Of a DNA stretch of 64,000 nt, positions 31,601 to 43,600 are shown in pieces; position 1 is the stretch's first letter; every line of letters begins with the position of its first letter. Origin of the DNA: Ptychodera flava (Eukaryota > Hemichordata > Enteropneusta > Ptychoderidae); NCBI RefSeq assembly GCF_041260155.1, contig NC_091933.1, positions 28,154,933 through 28,218,932 of the forward strand, given 5' to 3'. The translations under genes were made by a program, and so were the position numbers. The notes below the pieces were generated by a model. It did not search any database. It was not told where the DNA came from and saw only the letters and a list, made by a program, of their open reading frames with translations.

Positions 31601-34600
31601 CTGGTGTATATTATGATATAGGCAACAAAAATTGACTTTGGCACTCAAAGGGTTAATGCTGAGCGCACATGGAACCTGTAAACATCTTTTTTTTAAAAGC
31701 TGTAAGTCATGAAATAATGCAAAATGTCTTTGATGTTTAACAGCTCCATAATATGTGACTTTCATTTTTGTTGTCTTTGTAAATAATAGTTTGTTGTTCT
31801 GATCTCAGAATCATGTCAGAAGGCCCAGTGTTAAACTTGTCAACACAGATTGTAAGGGTGTAATATCCAGTTTAATTGCTTGGCCATTCAATTTTTAGTT
31901 TTTCAATAAAAAAAACTTCCCACCGGATGTTGCAATGTGTTGTGCTTGCAAGATTCATATTTGTGATTTCACTCTTTTGTGAGAAGAGAACGAAAACTGA
32001 CACATTTTCCTGAACAAAATTAATAAACAATTTTATCAAAAGCTTCCACTTTTGCCCCTTTAAAACATCTCAAAGTAAAATTCATACAGAAATCTGGAGG
32101 TTACTATTTGAATATAAAGACGCTGACTTACCATTCTGTTTGCCAGATAATCTACAACATAGGTAATACCCCTCTCTTTCAACAATTCATTGTCTTCAGG
32201 ACTTCCAAGCTGGTTATTAGCAGCACCACACACAATCTCTGCTTTAATGGTGGGAATTGTCTCCTTGTTTAAGACCTGGATCAAAGGGTTTTGTTTATTT
32301 GTTAGAAACAGTCCACAAACACATGATTGTTTGGAACATTGACATTGACTCTTTCAAAAATTACACAAAAACATGAAAACTTCTTAAAGGGCCACTAGCT
32401 GTGACTTTTGGTGATTTTTTCACTATTTCAGTTTTGAATGTTAACCACAGTTGATAACAATTTTATCAACTGCACTGATTAATTTTTAATATTATTGGAC
32501 ATTTTATGAGATTTTTTGTTTAAATCTTGTTTTGTATTTTTATTAAATGCAATACTTTTTATTGTTTTACTTGATGTAAAGCGCTTTTGAATATTTTATT
32601 GTAGAAAAAGCGCTACAGAAATATATTAAACATTAAACATTAAACATTAAACATTACAGTCTTCTTGTCAAAGTGCCTCAAGCATGTTGAGATACAGTAT
32701 TCAGCTTGTCAACTCTGCCTGCACATGTGTAGACTGTATTGTTATTGCTGACAGGTGAATTCTGGTCTGGACTAGAATTCAAATGTAGACACTATCAGGC
32801 CATTCCATACTTGTAGACACTTTGTTGATAAGTAAAGTGTTTCAACATGCTTCAGGGAGTTGAACAAGAACTTGCAACTGACACATTAACAAAAATAGTC
32901 AAACAATCATCAAAAGTTATGGCTACTGGCCCTATATATACCATCCATTCTAAAGGTCACACCAATATACCAGGCAGCTGAAGCTGATGTCATATACTGA
33001 ACTGTAGATCACGTTGTTATCTTGTTGAATTTTAAGTAAATAAATCAGCTTCAAAACACACCCTGATTTCAGAGTTTATTTTCGTTCCAGTTTCCTGTTC
33101 AATGTGACAACTTCCTGCTATAGTTTAGAAATTTATCTGCCATCTTCCTCGCTTGCGATTGTTTGCAGCATTTCCCCCAGAAACTCCCATAAAAATTTCA
33201 AGTTTATGCCACGTTAACGAAAAAATGTAGAGCCTTTCAAGGTATTTCCATGAAATATCACCGTATCACCTGAGCTGACAATTAGGGGAGGATAAAATAT
33301 ATATTTTCTAAGTGTAAAATTTCAACAAAGAATAGCTAAAGCTTGAACCACTCTTTTGTTAAAGACAAAATTTTCATATGTACAATATTTTTCACCTCTC
33401 AAATATGGTGAATTTGAGGGAAAACATTCACAATGACAGTATTGTACTTACATTTCCCAGTGCACAGGGTGACAGAATGTCACACGGACGAGACATGACC
33501 GTCATGTCATCTATATCAACCTTTTCTATGTGTAATCGGCCATCATGCTGAAATGTGAAAAGCAATACAGAATCAAGTCAAGTGTTGTCTGCCTTGCAAA
33601 ACTGTCATCATCATTTATCTTAGAATAAACAAACAGAGCCAAAGGTCTCACTATGATATTTTCTCAATATTACAATTCCTGAGGTTAGTCTTTTTTCATT
33701 TTTTTATGAGATGCCTGACTTGATGTGTAACTCTCCACCTAGAATCTTTTGTTTCCCTTTTTTTTGTAACATCTCCAAGTGTCAGTGAAGAAGGCCCGCC
33801 CTCTATGGTCTGATTTTGAATGATCATGTGATGGCAATGATCATGACATTGAAATCACAGCTGGTTATCCATGGTTAAGATGGGTTAAACTCTAATGGAC
33901 CACACAAGCTCACATGTCAAATATGTCTGTGAATTTTACTCAAACAACAAGGCTACATTTTATCACAAAATGAAGCTTTTTACAGAGAATCTGCTTTTCC
34001 CTTAATAACATTCTCCGAATTACAAATAATAAATAGAAACAGATTTTGCAGGGTACCATTTATCAGCACGTCACTGAAAGGTCATATTGACACTATATGA
34101 CCTAAAAGACAATGGAAATTTACAAGGGAGAGGATTGAAAGTTACACCATGATGTTCATTTCCCATAGTCCACACTGTAACATTTAAATTCTACATATTT
34201 TAACTTCATTGAACTAAATTCAATGATATAAGAAATACATTTGTTAATATAGACATGAAATTTGCATATGAGAAGACACATAGCCCAGTAAAGAACAGCT
34301 GCTCTATGCAAAACAGGTTATGCATTCACACACTGATATTTAGGTCTAATAATAACCTCAATACAATTGTGCAATAAAAACTGGTTGAACGTAGAATACC
34401 TTGTGATGGAACAAATGCTTCATATCATCCACTCTGTTCTGATGACAGTCTGTTACGTGAATTGAAGGAACATCTTTCTTGAGTAGTTCTTCCACGATCA
34501 CCGTGGCTTAGAGAAACAAAAGCAGAGACAACCTGTCAGTGAAACCACCCTCTTTCTCTCATTTGATTACAGTTCACAACTGCTGCACTGAATCGGTTGA

Positions 34601-37600
34601 AAGTGAGCCAAATATTAAAAGAGCCTGTATGATTTCAAAAAACCTTCCCCAACTCCACAATGGTTTGATATACCATCCATTCAACATTAGTCTGCAGTCT
34701 GAATATGGACGTTCATTTTTGAAATACAAAACTAACACATAAAACTTTCTGGTTGTCTTTGAACTTAAATTTCTAGTAATTTTTCAAGTCTCTAGGACAG
34801 AAAAACAGATGTTCAAACAATATTAAATAGGTCAGTTGAAAATTGTCACTATTTTTGAACATTCGGGGTACAAAGTTCATTCTAGCCAGTGGACAGGAAA
34901 AACCGATACCTTCATTATGACTACATTTCTGGATATAAATAATTTATTTCATACATCGAACGCAATGTGTTTTGTTCCTAAATTTGAAAGAATAATAAAA
35001 TTCCATAATTTTGGTTGAAAAGATGAAAGCTTCCAATCATGTGGATGCTCACGCTACACATTCATGGATTTTTATTACCTTTAATACTCATACCTCCACA
35101 AAAATACTGACCAGAATTTTCAACCGAATGTTTGAATTTGCATGTTAATAGAAATTGGTGATAATATTCACATACATATATGGTTTAAAAGCGGTCAGGG
35201 TTCTGCCCATAGTCCCAAGAGTGCTGGACGGCTCATTAATATTCATGAGCATTAATATTCATGAAAAACTGTAACATTTATATGCTTGTATTTTTACATT
35301 CTTAGGGCTTGATATACAAATAATAGCCAATTCCACTGTACCTTCAAAGTATTTTTTCAGTTTTAACTGAACAAAACAGAAAGAAAACAATCTTTAGTTG
35401 TAAAGGAATCTTTTGAAGCTTCTGAAAAATAATGTACCACTTTTTTGTCATCATTTTCCTGTGCTTATATCATCCCTCACCACTATGAAGTTTGGATTAC
35501 CATTGCACTGTACCAGCATCCAGTGTTTTTTCAAATGACCTGGGTGGTCTTGTTACTGCTCATGCGCAGACTCTATAGAGTTTAAACCAAGAACTTAGGG
35601 GTTGACTAATCGGCCATAGTTTTGAAAGTTGAATTTCTCGATGTCAAATTCACTTCAATTGCTTCTTGATAGTCATTGTAGAATGGGAAAATTCACAAAC
35701 AGAGAGGCTTGTTGCCACGGACAAGTAACTTTTGGCTTATTGACCTGAAAAATAAGTGAGTGTTCATTGATAATTCAAAGACTGGATTCGTTGACACCAA
35801 ACTTGCTCGTGACTTTCATTGCATGCAGTCTTTCCACAATGCCACTCATTGAGTTTTAACTGAACATTGAAGAGTACGTTTTAGTTAGAAGTCCGCTTCC
35901 GTACTTCATTTTTGTGGTGTTATAAACCTTGATACAAAGCAAAAAAACTTCAGTTTTTCTCCTTCTTTCGATCGTACTACAGAGATACTGTGTGACAGGA
36001 AAACCGTGTCTAGTTCATTAGGGCGATGATCTTGTGAACGTACATTCAACAGCTGAACAGCTTTTCATATGCAAAATCAGCGTACGGTAATCAACCAGTG
36101 GTATTGTTTAAATAGCATTTTATTGAAAGGCATTCTATAGTACAATTGTTTTCATCAACTCTTCATGCAATTTTATGAACTGCTTGACCTCAAAAGTGTC
36201 ACTCATAGACATTCATGTTGATTGTTCAAAGCATTGAACTGCAAGTGCCGGTCGGTCACTTGTCAATGCTGGTCGGAAATTCTGAGTGCCGGACGGGCCC
36301 GTCCAGCGCCGTCCGGCGTGGGCAGAACCCTGAGCGGTAGTTTTGAAACCACATGTTTGGCAACTTGCCAGCTTTGAAGGTAATCACAGGAATGAAACCG
36401 CTTGCATTGATAGCACCCTCAGTTCCATAAAGAATGTCTATGTTGTGTGTACAGACCTGCTGTTGTGTATGTCACCACAAATTCCAAGATTTTACATAGG
36501 AGCATGCACACAGAGTCAAGTAGAGATCCGGCATCAGAAACTGCAAATACTCACCAACATTGCCAGCACCTTGTATGACTACTGACTTGGTTGATAATGT
36601 GCCAATACCAAGGAAGTCTAAGGCTGCCTCCATGGCACAGACAACACCTGAAAACATCACAACATTAAAGATGTATTATTACTCTTTGATGGATGGCATT
36701 TTTGTAGAAAAGTTGCAGATCAGTGTTGCATAAATTTTACATTTTGAGAAAAAAGTGAACTTATTTTGGAGGATGCTGATTGACTCATGTAATACTTCAC
36801 ATGTTTTGTCACATTTTCCCCAAAAATACACAACATGCATGCATCCTTGCCTATGGTTCTGGTATTGCAAAAATTATACAGATATGAATTGTCAAGTACC
36901 GTACGTTTTAAACACATGATGTATCAACACAATTTATCACTTATTTACACATTTTAAAGGCATGTAAGTGTACCACACAATACTCCTGCGAGTGTTCAAT
37001 GATTTACGTATAAGATATAAAAAATTGAAATCAAAATGTGTTCTACACACGGAGATCATCAATATATCATTTATTAATGCCAACACTATGAAACGACATA
37101 TGAGAAAGAAAGCAGGCACACATTGAATTAAATACACTTCACAGAATATTGGCAATATGGTACATTCAAAAAATTTCATGGACAGTGCAGATACATGTCT
37201 ATATGGCACATTGCATATACACTGCCACATTGAGCAGATTTCTGCTTAAAAAGACAATGAAACGTGCTACCTCAATTTTTATACACACTGGAATAACTTT
37301 GTGGGATGTATTCAAAATGGTGCTTTGACCCGACTGAAAAGTTCAAACGACCGACAAAGTCTGCCATTTATATAATGGCACTTCTGATCACACCATATTT
37401 GCTGCCGGGCAAGACAAGGCTAGCGTGGACCAACGTAATGATAGCAGGCCATAATCAAATACAGCCTGGTGTTCTGTACAAAAAGAGACATGGTCTCAAT
37501 GAGGGGAGGTGTGAAATTCTTTATTCATATATACTGAAAAATCAGGCAATCTTAGGAATGGCAAAAAAAGTTTACCAGTCAACTTTAGGAAATGCCAATT

Positions 37601-40600
37601 TCACAGTTCATTTGTTTATTATCTAGCAAATATATACAATAAATGACCATGGAAATGAACACATTGCATCCAGTAGTCGAAGAGTGATCTTCATGTTTGT
37701 GTGTAAGACAATGAATTTCATAGGCCTTTAAACACCTGGACTTTTTTCAAATTATGGAAGACCTGATGGTTCCATCAATTATGGAACAGCTGTTATATTT
37801 GAACACTTAATGACAGCAAGTCATGAGAAGGCCTAGATTAAATGCAAAGGTATGGTAATGCTTTATAATGTGAAAATACACTAATCAATGAGGCTAAAGA
37901 TTGTTATTATTCATTTTTTTAGCTCCCATAGCCATATGTATATATGGCAATGGAAGCTATTCTTATAGGCTAGGAAAATGTCTGTATGTATGTATGTCTG
38001 TATGTCTGTATGTCTGTATGTCTGTGTGTCTGTATGTCTGTATGTCTGTATGTCTGTCCGTCAACATCAAAAACTCCAAAACCGCTGCACATTTCATCTT
38101 GATATTTGATGTGTACATGGATGATGGGCTGTAGATGAGATTTTGTTCAAATGAAGTTGTCATTGCCAAAAATATGCAAATTAGTGCCTAAAAAAGCGTT
38201 TTTGGTAAAAAATCTTCTTCTTCATAACCGCTGGTCAGACAGCTTTGATATTTGGTATACAGGTCCCTAGGGATAACCCAACTTGGATGTGTTCAAATTG
38301 TGATGAAATATGCAAATCTGTATTTTTAAGGAATTTTTTTGTCATTTTTGGTCAAAAATTTATCTCATCAAAACCGCTTGTCTGACAGCTTTGATATTTG
38401 GTATACAGGTCCCTAGGGATAACCCAACTTGGATTTGTTTAAATTGTGATGAAATAAGCAAATCTGTATTTTTAAGGAAATTTTTTGTCATTTTTGGTCA
38501 AAAATTTATTTCATCAAAACCGCTCGTCTGACAGCTTTGATATTTGGTATACAGGTTCCTACAGATAAACTAAATATGATATACAGAATATATGATGAAA
38601 TCTGCAATTTTGTATTTTTGGTGCAATTTTTGCCATTTTTGGTTAAAAAATGTGTTTCTCAAAAACTACTTATCTGATGCCTTTGATATTTGGTATACAG
38701 GTTCCTGGGGGTTCTCTTAGTGTGATATAGTGAATTTTGATGAAATCTTTTTTTTTTGTATTTTTGGGTCAGTTTTTGCCGTTTTTGGTCAAAATATTTG
38801 TTTCTCAAAAGTTACTCATGTGATAGCTTTGATATTTGGTATACATTTTTATACATAATTATGATGAAGTCATCAATTTTGTATTTTTGCAGCTAATTTT
38901 GCCATTTTAGGTCAGGCCATCCTGAAATGAGCTATCAAAGATCTCAACCTTCTTCATCAATACATATGTCACAAAACGTTGCTCTCTACATAACACAGCA
39001 GAGCTCTGTCGACCATTGGGTCGCTTGTTAGCTCCCATAGCCATATGTATATATGTTTACAAGTTTACATTTTATTGAAAATCTCAATAGCCACAGAGCA
39101 GATTAGATGAAAAATTAGCATGTAAGTACTTTGGGCTGACCTGAAATGATTGTGCACATCTTGGGTCAGTATCTTGGACTTGCTATTTTTCATGAATTTT
39201 TTTGTAATTTTCTCCCATTTTTGGTCAAAAAATCTTCTTCTCTGAAACCACAAGTCTGATTGATTTGAAACTTGGTATGGAAGTGCATAGGAGTGACCTT
39301 TCCCAAATCTGGGCAAATCGTGGTGAAATTTGCATATTTGCATTTTTTGGCTATTTTTTTTCATTTTTGATCAAAATTTTTTTTTAACTCCGAAACCACA
39401 CGTCCGATTGAGTTGAAACTTAGTGTAGAGGTTTTTACGGGTGACGTCAGTAAGATTTGATCAAATTCTGGTGAAATTTGCATAATTTTATTTTACTGGG
39501 GGAATTGTTTCTATTTGTGATAAAAAAATCTTTTAGCTTGATTTTAGCTTGTTTTGATAACTATATGGGAGCGACCAGTGACATTGTCACTATTTTTATA
39601 CATTAAATTGAACACTGGGAGTGACATACACTCTTATGCTTCAAGTTTCAATGTTCATTTTCAAATGAAAACTGAAACAGTGGACAAGAACCAGGATTTT
39701 ATCAAACTTTTCCATATACCTTTTCCAGTGGCAACAGAAGGATTTCCAGATCCACCCTTTTCTTCCGGGATGCACGTCGCATATCTGGTACGATGGTGAA
39801 CATGATCTAAATCATTGACATTCACCCCGACATCTTCTGCTGTGACTGGAAAATTGAACAGGTTTGAGCAGTTACAGATAAAAGTCTGTGTGTCTGACCT
39901 GAACAGCAATCCACTGCCAAATGTCACAAATCACTCTAAATTCAAGGAAGAAACAAAACTATTTTGGGATTCTGCGGGTGTATACACAAACCACAACATC
40001 ACAACATGACAAAGGCTTCTGATGAGGATGCTGATTGTAATGTTAAAAGCATAATCTGGAAAGAAAACCTTTTGCAGAGAATCACAAACGATGACTAGAG
40101 TCTGTGTGTGTCAAACAAAAACAAAACTGTAAATTCTTTTATGATGAGACTAACTGGATAGAGGACTCTTCGGCATTTTGAGAGTAAAATTTTGATGTGA
40201 TGTTAATAAATTTTACATATTAGCTGAGAGAAATCTAGATCAAGAGATGAACTTTCCCAAGTACTTTCACTTTTAGTAAACAGTACAGCTACTCTAACAC
40301 AGAGGTACTTTAATACTTGTGAGATCTATTTTTCAACCATGTAGATTGCCAGCTAAACTAAAAGTAAGTGTCGATGGAAGGTAGTGGGTTATTGATGCCT
40401 GAGCAAAAATCTGATCTTTTTTGTTATTCTCCTACACACATGTTTAATTTGTTCATTTTAGCATCATAATCTGCACTTAAAAGAAATAAATGTATTCAAT
40501 AAGTGGCTAATGTTATGAACAGACTTGATGTATTTAAGAATTAATCAACATTAACAGTTGGCAGATTTTATAGAACTTAAATTTTTAAAAAGTCTTTAGA

Positions 40601-43600
40601 CTTTTGTTAGTGTAAAACTTCTTGTAAGATTACTAAACTACACTACAATATAGAGATGATTGTTAATAGCCATTTCAGGTAGACAGTCAGGTGCATTAAC
40701 CCCTTCACCACCCATAAACTTGGAACCACCCTATTGTTTGCACATTGGAGTGGTTGAACCTATTCACTGGAAAATGGGGGCGAAAGGGTTCTTTTTGCAA
40801 GAAAACAAACTACCAAAGAGAAGGAAGTGAATTTACAAGCTCAAAAATGGTGATGAAATTAAAATGAAATGATACAGGCGATAAATGAAGATGACGCCAC
40901 ACAAACAAAACAAACAAAATAAAAAGTCACATGCTCGGTATATGTTAGCAGCCAAACAGTCAAACAAATGAAAAAGTGAAGCAAAACTACGTGGTTTTTT
41001 TTGTTATTTTTTTTTTAATGATTTATCAACTGCCATGTTGTGGATGATTTTGTTTTTGTTATCCTACCATAGCAACCGTTGAGCGATGTCAGGAAATCGC
41101 CGTAGTCATAAAACAATGAGGCTCTGAAGTCTGGTAGAATGTGTTTCTTTGCAGTGGGTTCGGCAACTAAGCCAGTTCCTCCACCAACCCTCAAAATTGA
41201 GATGAAACAAAGGCAGAGATCTGATGTCAGTATGGGTGCTCTTGTTATTACTTTGGGGGGTGTGTCTGCTTCATCTACCGGCAAGTCATAACTTTTCAAT
41301 AGTGTACCCCATCTTTCAAGGAAGGGAGGGTCGCGATATTAAAAACTGAGGGGAGGTTGGGTGTTGACAGGTTAGAGACGCTGAAAAGAAAAAGGGTGGA
41401 GAGATGTAGGGGAGCGGGAAAGACACAAATGCGAAAGGTAACAAATGATAGAAAATGTCAAAACAACTGAGAACACAGATCTTCCTCCCTGGAGAAAACA
41501 AAAAAAAAGGAGACAGTGAAACAAAAACAGACATGTAGTAAACAAAACAGCTAGTCAGAAAGTTATCACTGCCAGTTGATAGTTTGTTTTCAAAAAATTA
41601 TTTGTCAAGACATTTTGCCTGTGTAAATGCATACAACGCTACCATGGTTTACGCATTCCTGTGCACCTGATATTTTGAAAGAAAATTTTACTTCAACAGG
41701 CCGTGACAGTGTGAGAAAGGTTAATTGCAGGGTCATTCATTGGCAGATGAAAACACTAGAGATTGGAGAAAGGCACAATGACAACGAAGCACCAGGTCAT
41801 AATCACAACAAAGAAACACTGAAAATAACAGGCAGCCATGCAGTGACCGAAAGACGACGTACACTTTTGACCAGTCCCGACTCGTAAGACTACTGAAGGT
41901 GTGACATTGTAGTGTTCAAAAAAATAAAAAATAAAAATGTCAGTTACCATAGCAACCATTCAAAGAGGACAAGAAATCGCCATAATCATAGAAGATCTGA
42001 GCGCGGTAATCTTGGTGAATGTGTTTGTCGGCAGAAGGAACTTGGATAACGCCCTTGCCGCCACCAGCCCTACATGACAGATAAGCAAAATGACAGGGAG
42101 AAAACAATGTCTCACCAATGACGGTGTAAAACATGGAAATATATATATATATGACATGGCTGCTATGACAAAATCAACTCATTCACGAATACTCTCCTAT
42201 AGAAACTGTCTGTAGAACTTCGCTAGAGGAAAGACAAAGAGTTGTCATGCAACACTTGCCAACATAACCACCAGATTCCCTATGAATTTGGCATTTTGAA
42301 TTTTGTTATAACATCAACGATTTTGGTTTACACAGAATAGAAGCATTGCACATTACAAAAAGCAACAAACGACCACTATGAAAGGGAAGTTAACCGTTTT
42401 TGATTATAAGATCAACTTTAAAGAGGACTACTTTCAATATCTGTAAATCAATTTGTGATCAAAGAGAAAACGCTGTTGGATATTTTGGCAGAGTGTAACC
42501 GACATTCATATACAGCTGAATTATCTTCAGACATAGAAAACAGTGTGTCTACTCTTCACTACACACCAACTCAAATATTTCAAAGGCTGTTTTTTTGTCA
42601 TATATGACTGTTTCAAATATATTACATTGATAAGATACACTTGAGGTGACAGATTTGTCTGGAAAAAGTTACAGTAATGATCATATTACAAAGGCTGCTT
42701 TTGTTAGATATGACTGTTTCAAATATTTTATGTTGACTGGTCACAGTTTAAGGTGATAGATTTGTCTAGAAAGAAGAGTTTGGTGTTGTCAAGTTGTGCA
42801 ATACTAGAAGTCCAGTACAATCATATACACCAGTACATGTCAATGGATTTTGAACTATCTCTGTAACTATCACTGCAGAGTAATGACTGACACTTTTGGA
42901 CTTTAGGGAAGGAAACCAAAACATTGCATTTTTTGCAGATGCTATGAGTGTAATGGTAAATGTTGAAGTCATTTCCCAGTGTGATAAAAGAGAAACTATG
43001 ATATCACAATAAATGCAATTTGTGTAATTTCCTCTATATTTATCTGTTTATTAATAACAGAAAGTGACTCAGTGCATTATTTATGAATGCTGTGATAATG
43101 CTGTGATCAAATTTTGTTAAAAATGCCTCTAATATTATCTTCCGTTGTAATATTTTAATTTGAAGTCTTGAAAAAAGTGGGCACACATTGTAGGTCACAG
43201 CCCTTGGTAAATTTTATTCATAAATCTGTCAGGCAAACTATTTACAAATACATACATTGTATGTTTGTGACTTGTATTCTTTGGCATTTCTTCATATCAG
43301 AGAAATTAGAGTTTTGTAGTCAAATGTTAAGTTCACTTACGAATATGACCAAATTTATGCTCACGAGAGGAAAAACACATTTTAGACAGGAATATCTCAT
43401 GTAAAATGTACTGAGTTGGTGAGAGTGTTGGTCATGCATCACAAAATACATGTATTTTATCAGAATTATTTACAGACGTATCCTCACACATTAAAGACAA
43501 ACTCAGAGTGTCATAAAAGATCAACCAGCAAAATTTCGTCATTCAGGTGAGAAGAGATGATGCATTTGTTCACCTTGGCAGATGTCAATTTGTTTCTGTG

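Noticed and set aside
37901..38169. Cys/Leu/Tyr/Val repeat protein on both strands
   Set aside because: Translation of the (TGTCTGTA)n repeat.
41068..41189. Exon 3b as a pseudo-exon relic
   Set aside because: Frame, length, phase and both splice sites are intact, and the residue differences are largely conservative. It remains possible until transcripts are checked.
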